Made by a program: the position numbers and the translations under genes
From: Corallochytrium limacisporum
Lineage: Eukaryota > Opisthokonta
Direction of reading: 5' to 3'
Assembly (NCBI GenBank): GCA_002811645.1
Contig: PDIP01000028.1
Span: forward strand, 21,086 to 85,085
DNA length: 64,000 nucleotides
In this document: piece by piece, positions 21,041 through 30,540 of the stretch
Numbering within the stretch: the first letter of the stretch is position 1
How the letters are laid out: the number at the start of each line of letters is the position of its first letter
The notes under the pieces: generated by a model
What the model saw: the letters and a program-made list of their open reading frames with translations, nothing else
Told to the model about the DNA's origin: nothing
Database searches by the model: none

Positions 21041-23203
21041 TCAGGGCATGGTACTGTACGGCACGACCGCAAACACCCACCCACGTAGGTAGTCATTCTT
21101 CCTCCCAGCATCTAATGGATGATCTGCCCCGGCATGCAGGGTCTTGACCAGGGCAATGTTCATTTGTCCGTCCCATTCGGACCGGAGAGCATTACGCAGT
21201 GCTTCGTAGACGGACTCTTCGTTCTTAGGAGTGGCAATCAGCTGACGACTGCAGGTGAACTGCACAACCAGGCCGCCCTTCGTCGGGTCGAGCATGCGAC
21301 TGCCGCTTGCGATCCCATCCTTGAGGAAGTTAATGGCACGCGGCATGTCGTCCCTGTTCCGCACTATTGAAGGTGGGTCCAGGATGACCACATCGAAAGG
21401 GTTTAAGCGAGGACCTTTACCTTGCTTTGCTTGCTTGGATGTTGTTTCGTTCCCAGACACTGATGGAGCACTCTTCTGCATAATTGACCACTTGTGATTG
21501 TAGAGGAAGCGATTGACAACGTTCTTTTCAAATTTCACGCCTGCGGTCCCGACCCCATTCAGGGCAGCGTTTCGTTCCGCAGCACGGATGGCACGCCCAC
21601 TCTCGTCGACGGCATGAACGTAGCTTGCACCACCAAGTGCTGCGGCCACACTGAAACCCCCTTCGCCACAGAAGAGGTCCAGGACTCGCCGTCCCTTTGC
21701 GATCGATTGAATGTATGCTCGGTTGTCACGCTGGTCAAGATAGGTGCCTGTCTTTTGGCCCTTCATCACGTCGACCTGCAAGACCATCCCTTGTTCTACC
21801 ACCTGAACGGGTTCGATTGGTGCCTCTGCCTGACCTGGGATGATTGGATCATTGGTCTTCGACTTTCCTTTGCGCCCCTTACCTCGACTCTTCGATGCTG
21901 AGGCTGTTTGTTGGTCCGCATCCTTGTGGGCTCGGCTAATAGAGCCGCTCTCCTTGATTCGCAGTAGCGCCCGTCCCAAATCCGAGTCGATTTCCAGACC
22001 GTATGACGATCGCAGGTCGCGAATATGCACTGCTCGGAAGATTCCTTCTGTCCATTCGCTGCTCTGTGCCAGGACTGACTGTTCATCCAAGTGCCGCGGT
22101 TTCTTCAATCTTCGATTGACTAGACCGTCCTCGATCAGACGGTAGTACTGTCGACGCCAGAGAATCTTGGTCGCGTGGCTTAGAAACTTGCGCGTTGCCG
22201 CTTCGATTTCCAATCGATGGCACTCGGCCCACATTGCGCTGGACTCGATCACCACTACCGAGCCGTAGACGTCAATCACAAGGCCACCCAAACCGTCTCC
22301 TTCGCCGTGAACGAGTCGAAAGGCCGTAGTCTGTGGACCGAAGACTCCGCTCGTCTTCCGCAGCATCAACGCCGATCTCAGTGCATTCGTAGTAGCACCA
22401 AAAATATTTCCGGGTAAGAAATTGTCTGAGGGAAAGAGTGCCTTCGCTGTGGTGTCGCCTCGCGCATTAAGACGAACTTGCCACTGCTCTAGAGCACGCG
22501 CAAGCTGACGGCTCTGTCCTGCGTTGCGGTCGACACCTCGAAGGAGGTCGATGGCTTCATAGAGCGACGCTGGACGGAGTACAAGATCACGCACTGCAGC
22601 TTTGCTGATCATGCGCACACGGTGGGTAGTAAATGTGCGATTATAATACCCCCACCCTTCGTATATGAAGCCCGGGCGCATGATTACAACTGGGCTCACA
22701 TCCGGGATTGCTGTCCATAGTGATTTGTCCGGCAGTTCCTGCTGTAGTTTGCTAGGTTCCTCATTGACCTGGGATGAGCTTCGGATAGGATCTACCTGGG
22801 GTTCCTGCGATTTCGTCTGCGGGTAAATGATACGATCAATGGAGCGTGCGTCCATGTGCGTGGATGCCCTGTTCATGTGACCCTTGAGTAAGACGATGGG
22901 CATGCGAGCCTGGGCGTGCACCTTCCCGGAAAATTCAATTGGAGTATCCGTGTCCAGAATTGCTTCTTCTAGGCTCTGTGACCTACGTGGTTGCCTGCTC
23001 GGAGGCTCTGTCGATTTCGCTACTGTGTTCGATACATCCACTAACCGCTCTGACTCTAATCCCGTGTACTCGGGAGAATTGCTACTGGCACCGATGCCTA
23101 TCTTGGGTGCCTTTCGTGGCAGAGCATGTGCAGAAAACACATGGAAGATGCGTGTTTGTCTCCATGGTGTTGAGTCGCGAGCCAAAGAGGCTATTCGTAA
23201 CAT
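21041..23203 (-). CDS. RlmI/RlmK-like rRNA cytosine-C5 methyltransferase, probably organellar
   Basis: A 720-residue class I SAM-dependent methyltransferase. Bacterial RlmI methylates a 23S rRNA cytosine. The family motif GQKTGTYLDQRDNR (GxKTGxxxDQRxNR) precedes the SAM site VLDLFCGEGGFSVAAA (near residue 505). The downstream motif DPPSIV lies near residue 609, and the later Cys-containing FTCSRQL matches the position of the catalytic Cys block. The enzyme half is preceded by about 200 extra residues, so the protein is much longer than the roughly 400-residue bacterial form. The first 40 residues are Arg-rich without acidic residues (MLRIASLARDSTPWRQTRIF...), consistent with mitochondrial import. 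A Lys/Gly-rich insertion (about 425-450) interrupts the middle. Which RNA it modifies is unknown. Confidence 0.8.
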   Translation of the reverse strand: MLRIASLARDSTPWRQTRIFHVFSAHALPRKAPKIGIGASSNSPEYTGLESERLVDVSNTVAKSTEPPSRQPRRSQSLEEAILDTDTPIEFSGKVHAQARMPIVLLKGHMNRASTHMDARSIDRIIYPQTKSQEPQVDPIRSSSQVNEEPSKLQQELPDKSLWTAIPDVSPVVIMRPGFIYEGWGYYNRTFTTHRVRMISKAAVRDLVLRPASLYEAIDLLRGVDRNAGQSRQLARALEQWQVRLNARGDTTAKALFPSDNFLPGNIFGATTNALRSALMLRKTSGVFGPQTTAFRLVHGEGDGLGGLVIDVYGSVVVIESSAMWAECHRLEIEAATRKFLSHATKILWRRQYYRLIEDGLVNRRLKKPRHLDEQSVLAQSSEWTEGIFRAVHIRDLRSSYGLEIDSDLGRALLRIKESGSISRAHKDADQQTASASKSRGKGRKGKSKTNDPIIPGQAEAPIEPVQVVEQGMVLQVDVMKGQKTGTYLDQRDNRAYIQSIAKGRRVLDLFCGEGGFSVAAALGGASYVHAVDESGRAIRAAERNAALNGVGTAGVKFEKNVVNRFLYNHKWSIMQKSAPSVSGNETTSKQAKQGKGPRLNPFDVVILDPPSIVRNRDDMPRAINFLKDGIASGSRMLDPTKGGLVVQFTCSRQLIATPKNEESVYEALRNALRSEWDGQMNIALVKTLHAGADHPLDAGRKNDYLRGWVFAVVPYSTMP

Positions 23204-25428
23204 GTTTCTTTACAATTTGTATTCATCTGTCAGACCGTCACGGATCATATCGTCCACTTACATGGTTACTAGAGGAACGTTTCCTTTAGTTTTCACTCAT
23301 GATGCTTGTTAACCTATAATCCAGTTGTATTTCTATGGAAGAATTGGCACCAATATTTTGAAATAACATAAGGAAATGACCGAAAGTGTGACGAATGGCC
23401 GATGAAACGAAGACAGACGACAGCCAGGGGAAAAGTGCCTCGGGCCACATTGGCCCTCTCCATCCCCGCTTCCCTTTCTTTCTTATGCCCCTCGTCCGAC
23501 CCGCGTGACAGATTGCCTTACAATTTCGATTTGCTTTTTAACTCGTCCTATTGAAAATATACTGAAATCTTAAAATCAATCACTATGTTTTCGAACGTAG
23601 TATAAGAACATACTAAAGTCGCAGATTGCTTTCTGTGATTCCGGGATCTGTGCGAGACAAAGTTACCCTGCGATTTCGATGTGTCGAGCCTGGTTTGTAC
23701 TCTCACTTCGAGGTTATGGAGCTGCCCGTGAGTATCCAGGACCATGATTGCGTAGCAAAGCATCCCGGGTACATCTCCAGTTCGCTATGTGTGTTCGTTA
23801 TCATCTGTGTCTCAATTATTTGCTAAATGCACAAGAGTATCATGGCCTATAGTCACCTTGCAGCTGATATAACCGGATTTCTGCGCACATTTTTACGGTT
23901 TGCTAGACACCAGCCTTGCTACAACAATACAGGTGTCACATCACGCACCAAGCGTGTACCATCTTTACAAACCAAGCGGTTCAATCATTATCAGCATTGA
24001 CAATGTGCCACCAAGAACAACTATGCCCGCCCCCCACACACACAAAACTCCACATGCCTGCTATCGTCGCCAACATTGTCGTTCCAACTTGGTAGCATGT
24101 GAAAGTTCCATAATAAAGCCTTCAAACTTGGGAATCTCCTTTCCGTAGACATAATGTTGAGCCAGGCATGGCATGACATGCATGTTGGCCATTTCATTTA
24201 TGTAATTTTCTTGGTCTCGTTCTGTGGCATTTGTCAACGATTCCAGGGGTACACATGTCTCCCAAGGTCCAGATTACGTACTAATTGCCGCCCTCCAATC
24301 CTTTTGACTTCCCTACTGATTCTCAGCAGCTTGTCCTGCGAAATGTAAACTGGAACAATGCGAGTTATCAGCTGACCGTCCCCTTTAGCCGGAGGGGGTT
24401 ATTAGGGGGGAAGGGGCCGCGACCGCCTTATCACAACACCGATCGTCCTTCCGATGTTTCTTCCCGCTAGACTCCATAAACCTATCAATGAAGTACGAAT
24501 AGAAAGGGGGTCCGGCCACTCAGCCAATTCGATATCGACACCGGGTAGTTGGTGGTGGATACACTAATGAAGAACTACTAAACAATGGAGCGCATCATGC
24601 GTCAAACCACGCATCACACATTGGGTACTGGAAGTCTTTATTGTACAGGCCTGCTGCCATGTCTGTCCATTGCCCACACCAACACGGCTGAACACCTGTG
24701 TGCGACCATTGTGCTCTAGATATCACACTTCCGGCCTCTTCCTACGCGGGGAAACCGCGTCTCTTTGAATCGTCTGAAATGCAACAACTGCGTAGAAGGC
24801 ACATGCGGAATAGGTAGGAGAGGTTGTATTTGGTGTGTACACACCAATTTGGGGCCAACGAGGAACCACGATACGCATCGGGTATTACGACCGCCAGTTC
24901 CGTGTGTGCAGTTCTGCGAAGGAATACACAAAGGTCACACCCTCATTTTCTTGCCGCCCTTTCCCCTCTCTTCAGGCCGTCTCCCCCCCCCAATCTTTCG
25001 ACTTTTCTGACGCCCAAGCGCGGGTCCAACAAGTTTAAGAAAGTGACACTCAGTACTGAATACACTAGAATTTCCACGGAGAAGCATGAGAAAGCAACGG
25101 TAGCAAGGGTCTCCCGTATTTGCACACGCACACGCCTTCGGGTATTTGGCCTAACATTCGCGCCGCACGCGGTTCGTCACTGTAAGATCTGCTTACGACT
25201 CGAGAATGCTCTTCACTTAGACCCTGAGATTAGACTAAAGAAAGGCAATAATCTACAGTTCGTTGAGGGCCTGAAAGTGGGTGCGACTCAACCGTCTAGT
25301 ACACCGTATAGGCGCGGAAAGAACACAGCAAGCTCTCTGAATCTTGAGGAGTTCAATATGGGAGATCGTCGATCGGGAGTAAGTCAGGATATTGGATAGA
25401 AAATCTGTGAATATCCGGAAAAAGAACA
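23204..25428. other. 2.2 kb intergenic region, no gene supported
   Basis: Divergent between the methyltransferase and the MFS carrier. Its composition is AT-richer than the genes, and open frames are short and unlike any protein I know. One frame (24824-25399) runs to the MFS leader but has no coding character. I looked for tRNA A/B boxes and found none that fold. Confidence 0.55.
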
Positions 25429-27231
25429 ATGGCAGAGACTCAAAGAGAGAATATCAGACTGCAGGTGAATGGAACACTGGTGCAGAACCAGCGACCCTGC
25501 TCATGGTCTCACCGGAACGCTGAATTCAATAGCGAACGCGATAGTGGTGCGGAGCTGCTCCGTGCTCCTCATTCCACAAACACTGTCAATCGACACCTCT
25601 ACCGGGCGACTGGGTCAAGAGGCCGCCACTACTTTAGCAACGAGCAATCGGTGATGGCTCAAGTCAACCATGGGCATCACCTGAGTGCGTTCGAGGTCGG
25701 TGCCCACGGTGAGGTCTCACCACGGCTGCGGAGACGCGTGGTAGGTGACAACAATGGCGCGGTCGCAGCTGGGAGCTGTCATTCTTCCAAAGCACCCCCC
25801 AGTGATGAGGAGTCGGCCATTGATACCAACCACGGACAGGAATCGGACTACAGTATAGAGGTGGACGACGAGGATGACGACGTCGAATACTACCTTGACG
25901 ACAATGTGGAAGAGTGGGCGCGAGATCGCCCCATGGACAGCAAGTATGGCTACCCAATAGTGATCGGCTCATTTTTTGTGCATCTAGTTATCTTAGGCAA
26001 CAGCTATGCCTACGGAGTTTTTATTGTCGAGTACGAGGACGTTTTCGACGCGAGTAAATTTGCAGTCAGTCTACCGGGATCCATAGTCCAAATGCTGATG
26101 ATGGGACTAGGCTTCTTCAGTGGGCGCATGTCTGACATTTTCGGGGCTCAGCGCATGATATTCATCGGTGGCCTCATCATAACTTCTGGCTACCTCCTTG
26201 GAAGCTTTTCAACAGAGCTGTGGATGATATATTTGACTCATGGCGTTCTAGTCGGCTTCGGGTCCAGTATTTCGTACTTCCCGGCAGTAGCCATGATCTC
26301 GCAGTGGTATGACAGAAAGCGTGCCCTGGCCACAGGTATTGCCGTTGCAGGTTCCGGTATTGGAGGGTTCATCTTTGGGCCTGTTACTCAAAGCATCTTG
26401 GATCATCTGGGCTTTCGTTGGGCTCTGCGCATACTGGCCATCGTGACTTTCGTGACGATCAGTGGTGCCTCTCTCCTCCTGCGCCCGCGCCTGAAATCCA
26501 CGGGCAGTCGGAGCTTCAAAATGACAAACTTTCGCGACGCTCGGTTCCGTCTGCAATTCTTTGCCAACTCGATCGCAGCGTTCGGGATATTGGTGCCCTT
26601 CTTTTACATGCCGTCGTGGAGTGAGGATGTAGGGCTGGGAGGGGACTGGGGTGCGATCTGTGTGGGCATCATGAACGGTGGTTCTGCATTTGGACGTATT
26701 GTGCTCGGCTTTGCGGCGGATCGGTTCGGCCGCATGCCACTATTCTGGGGCAGTTTCGTGGCGGCGGGCGTGGGCGACATAATCTGGACTGGTTGTGAAG
26801 AGAAATGGAATATGGCCCTGGTCTCGCTCCTCATCGGATTCGGTGTTGGTGGTTTCATTAGCCTGAATCCTGTTGTGGCTGCTGATCTATACGGACTAAA
26901 GGACCTGCCCGCAACAGTCGGTCTGCTGGTCTCGGGCATGGCAGTCGGTAACTTAGTAGGACCTTCTGCCATGGGGGCCGTTTACGAAGTAGAGCGCAAG
27001 AGTGTGCCCGTAATCGCCGGGGCACTGCTGATCATTGGTGGCATTATGGTATGGGCGATTCGATTTATTCCTATACCACAATGGCGCATCGAACAGCTCG
27101 GACTCACGCTCCCTGACGAGGAAGGTGCGAAACAGAAAGACGAAGATGATGACATCACGATGCCACCACCAGCGCAACCGAAGGCAGTTGAGCCTACACT
27201 CAAGGTGGACCCACTAGGAGAATCTGGTTAA
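25429..27231 (+). CDS. MFS transporter, monocarboxylate-transporter-like
   Basis: A 600-residue major facilitator of the SLC16/MCT-like group, which usually exports or imports monocarboxylates with protons; the substrate here is unknown. A long cytosolic N-terminus (about 175 residues) ends in an acidic run (SIEVDDEDDDVEYYLDD) before the first span at YPIVIGSFFVHLVILGNSYAYGVF. Twelve hydrophobic segments follow. The signature-like WYDRKRALATGIAVAGSGIGG lies between spans 4 and 5, and RIVLGFAADRFGRMP sits between spans 8 and 9, matching the MFS motif repeat. The C-terminal tail is short, acidic and polar. Length is ordinary for fungal MCT-like carriers. Confidence 0.9.
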   Translation: MAETQRENIRLQVNGTLVQNQRPCSWSHRNAEFNSERDSGAELLRAPHSTNTVNRHLYRATGSRGRHYFSNEQSVMAQVNHGHHLSAFEVGAHGEVSPRLRRRVVGDNNGAVAAGSCHSSKAPPSDEESAIDTNHGQESDYSIEVDDEDDDVEYYLDDNVEEWARDRPMDSKYGYPIVIGSFFVHLVILGNSYAYGVFIVEYEDVFDASKFAVSLPGSIVQMLMMGLGFFSGRMSDIFGAQRMIFIGGLIITSGYLLGSFSTELWMIYLTHGVLVGFGSSISYFPAVAMISQWYDRKRALATGIAVAGSGIGGFIFGPVTQSILDHLGFRWALRILAIVTFVTISGASLLLRPRLKSTGSRSFKMTNFRDARFRLQFFANSIAAFGILVPFFYMPSWSEDVGLGGDWGAICVGIMNGGSAFGRIVLGFAADRFGRMPLFWGSFVAAGVGDIIWTGCEEKWNMALVSLLIGFGVGGFISLNPVVAADLYGLKDLPATVGLLVSGMAVGNLVGPSAMGAVYEVERKSVPVIAGALLIIGGIMVWAIRFIPIPQWRIEQLGLTLPDEEGAKQKDEDDDITMPPPAQPKAVEPTLKVDPLGESG

Positions 27232-28792
27232 CTACAATGTTTCGGCAGCATTGAGAAAGCAAGTTCGCATCTAGAGCATCCGAAGCATAAATTTGAGTAC
27301 TCAAAACAATGCCATCGACGCAATGTCCAAAACACTATACGATGTCTCTGTCTAGTATCTCGTACTTGTGGTAGCTCAACGTCGCTTATGTTTTACCCTT
27401 CCAATCGCACGCAGGAGAAGTATGGAGAAAGTGTGTGCGATCCCTTGACATGCAGGGCCATGTCCTCTGGTGACCCGCCAGGGTTTAAATCTCACCCCCA
27501 ATTTTTAAATTGTTTGCGCGGGTGTTGACCCGCACTTGTTTCCAATTATAAAACTGACCCCTAGATTGTAAATTCCCGTGGTGGTTCACGTGTGCTTGGA
27601 TACTAAAACCTGACCCCTAACTGTTGCCATTTGGTCTCCTCCAACCTCATCACCCCCGTCCTGACCTCTCCATCGATAACACGGTCCGAGAGAAAACTCG
27701 CAAGGTATCGCCGAACGGTCTTGGAGGCTATTTGGTAGGGTGTGGGCTATCCCTTTTTAAATTCTATATTCAATGTATGGAATGTTGGCACGAGCACCAC
27801 CCCTCCCAAGGATGTGCGAGAGCCGAGTCTATGCGTGGCAGTCGGGTCACCGTGCCGTACCAGCTCCCAACGGAGAGGCGCACAGAAAAACGGAACCGCA
27901 GGTGGAGACAACATAAGAGAGCCCAGTCAGCTTGCAAAACCGCAGACTCCGGGAACTTGCTTCGAATACGCACAAGTGAATATACTGGGAGAAAGCGGGA
28001 TAGCCGTCGGGTCAGGAAGAAACAGACGAGTGCATACTGAAGACTTGTAACAGAGCACTCACAATTTCAAGATCGTGACGTAGCATGGTGACCCCTGCGC
28101 TTGCCATAGGTTGTATATTAACACAGCGGTCATATTCGGGAGAAACTGAAGTAGGTCTGGAGGGACCGACCGGTATGGCCCGTGACGGAAATATTTATGG
28201 CTGGGGATTGTGTAGAGATTTGAACCGCTCCAGTATGGGAAGCGATGGTGATGGCTTGTTTGGGTGCCCGCGATCGCACCAGATGTAGAACCCGTGCCCT
28301 TCAATCGAGAGCAAGAATGTTTACGAAACACTTTCCCTCTCCCCATCTTCACAAGCATATTCATTTTAAGTTTCTTGTGTTGTTGATTGCGACCATGAAA
28401 TGACCCGACGACTGTGCTCAAGTTTGCAGTTTGGTACCGAAACAGTGGCAAAATTGTAATATTCCGCTGGAAAAATGCTGCGGCACTGGTGGCGGCGAAA
28501 TATTTATGAATAGAAATCGAAGGGAGAAGGCGATTCCACCGCAGCTGGCTCGCTAGACAAAGGACAGCTTCAACAGATCTTCGTGATTGCTCTCCGTAGT
28601 TGTGTCACACGGATGGAGCCACACATGCATGTAGAAGTAACCAGAGAAAGCTGAGCAATGCGGACAGTCGCACAACTCCAAAGGTAGTTAAAGCGAACAC
28701 AAGAACCTACAAGAATGTTCCGGGCAAGCAATCACGTTGAGCTGACTTATTGTAAACAATCATACCCAGTTCCTTTCGCTGTAGTAGCAAAG
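27232..28792. other. 1.6 kb intergenic region with degenerate short repeats
   Basis: A small cluster of three related AAAACTGACCCCTA-like units lies at about 27483-27620. The open frame at 27624-28040 is basic, low in hydrophobic residues and unlike a known protein. No tRNA or other RNA is evident. The last 300 bases precede the ATG of the two-exon gene. Confidence 0.55.
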
Positions 28793-29424
28793 ATGGCTTC
28801 GATCTCGAGAATTGCCCACACTATGAACCTTCTTGTCCACGGTGGTTACGTGGTCGTGCTGGCTCCTACCGTTTTGCCCGGTGGTGATCCTTCCAGCCCT
28901 GGAAGTTTCCTTATGGGTAGCGGCCAGGTGAACCCGGGTGCTCTTTTCATGATGCGTGTGGCCCTATTGATGCACCTGGCCCTCACTCTTGGCTCATACA
29001 TGAGCCTTGGTCGCTTCGAAGCCATGCCTTTCCGCCGTGCCAGCACAATCTGCAATACCCTTTACGTAAGTATCAATACCTACCTCACAGGATCAACTCC
29101 AAAATGTGTCCCACACTTTTCGCCCTTGGACCTTCCTTTACTAACTCTCTTGTCATTCTCTACCTTCATTCTATTTTCTTGAAACAGATGCTGAGTCTTC
29201 TTGACTTCGCCCTCTCCAGCGGAATTCTTGAAGGCCTGAATGGTCCGGCTCTGAAGGTCTTCTTCCAGAAGGTTGGTAACGACATCCACAGCGTTGTCAA
29301 TCCCCTGGCTGCTGCTCCCGAAACCCGTGTGTTCCTGGCCTTTACTTCGCACTTTGTGACTGCGTCACTTTTGTTGACTGGTCTTTTGACCGAAAGCGAG
29401 AAGGAAAAGCTGAAGCGTGACTAA
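28793..29424 (+). CDS. small membrane protein, two exons
   Basis: Exon 1 (28793-29065) and exon 2 (29188-29424) join in phase 0 to give 169 residues. I chose the ATG at 28793 (context AAGATGG); an ATG at 28715 in the same frame would add 26 residues. The protein has three or four hydrophobic stretches: MNLLVHGGYVVVLAP, ALFMMRVALLMHLALTLG and, in exon 2, FLAFTSHFVTASLLLTGLL. The C-terminus is charged (TESEKEKLKRD). I do not recognise the family. It is the only gene here with a clear spliceosomal intron. Confidence 0.7.
29066..29187 (+). other. spliceosomal intron
   Basis: A 122-base intron with donor GTAAGT and acceptor TTTTCTTGAAACAG. It has a pyrimidine-rich 3' part and splits the frame at phase 0, so removal joins ...CNTLY to MLSLLDF. 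Reading straight through meets a stop at 29182. Confidence 0.85.
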
Positions 29425-29808
29425 GAAACTAAGAAGGAAAGCACGGGGACGTTGCAAGGTATCATATTATGTGTGTTGCAAACGCACTACGACTGGGTCC
29501 AGCATGCACCCGTCGGGAGAAGGATCTGCACCGGTGTTGCATTTTGCGCTGAATGGAACAACCCAAACAATTGTCCCAGGAATCAACTGTAGTGCCCTGT
29601 ATGCATCCACCCTTTGCATAGACATAGAAAACGTTCGCACATCCGTGGCCTTAATACACACACACGCAGAAGCTTCAAGAAATCCAATCATCTAATTATG
29701 GCAACCAGCAAGGGCATCATTTTGAATTGTCCGTAGTAATGAGATGCCTTATTGATCGATTTTGCAACGGAAACGGTGAGGTGCCATCGCACAGACGCTT
29801 GGGAACAC

Positions 29809-30167
29809 TCATTTTCGTGACAGCTTGGCCTTGCGTGCTAGTTCCATCCGATGCTGTTCATATTTGTTCACCACGGCAGCCATCCGGTTGTGCTTCTCCA
29901 GGGCCCGCTTGTATAAGGCGGCGATCTTGTTCTCTGGTACTCTAGGTTCCTTTTTCTTCTGTTGTGCAACCTGCTCGAGAGCGCAGCGACAGCCAGGACC
30001 TCCCCCGACCGCGTCACGCGGGGATCAAGTTCATCAAAGTTTCTCCGTCGTTCCTCAGCCTGAGCTTTCGCAAGTTCCTCAGCCTCTAGATCCTTCTTCC
30101 TGCTGTTCTCTGCGGCCGCTTGTCCAGCGGGAACGTAGATCTTGCCGCGGGTCTGTCGAGAGGCTTT
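29809..30167 (-). CDS. small basic coiled-coil protein; frame interrupted, start not found
   Basis: Two frames on the minus strand each look like protein. The upstream part reads KASRQTRGKIYVPAGQAAAE and on through a charged helix to NFDELDPR. The downstream part reads VAQQKKKEPRVPENKIAALY and on to ...ELARKAKLSRK before a stop at 29809-29811. They are in different frames. A 47-base GTGACG...GAGCAG stretch between them has intron-like ends and the right length to restore the frame, though it would be very short. Alternatively a base is missing from the G5 run. The upstream frame opens with GTG and reaches a stop without an ATG, so an earlier exon is likely. The protein is lysine- and glutamate-rich and looks helical. 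I cannot name the family. Confidence 0.45.
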
Positions 30168-30540
30168 CACGATGCGTTAACATCTGGCCGTGAACCTACG
30201 GCACCATCAAGCGGTGATCCGCTGGCACAAACATTGATTACTGTTGTTGAGTAGACATTGCTTGTTTTATTGTAGGGCCGAGTGTAGTGGGGAATCTCAG
30301 GTAGCGGTCTGCGTTGCATGATATGAGGGGATATTTTGGGTCTAAATTTCAATACATTTACACAAATTTTCTTTCTTTATCAATTAGAATACTGTTTCAT
30401 CCCTCACCCATTGGGCGGAGTCCATCAGTTCCTGCAGTGTCTGGTGGATCAATAAAAAGAGGGAGGGAAGGGGGGGGGCGTTAAAACAGAAAGAGATGAC
30501 ATCAACGCAGTTGTCACCCTTGTGGGCGAGTCACAAACTA

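Noticed and set aside
28200-28240. B-box-like GGTTCAAATC on the minus strand
   Set aside because: The surrounding bases do not form a T-stem, so no tRNA is supported.
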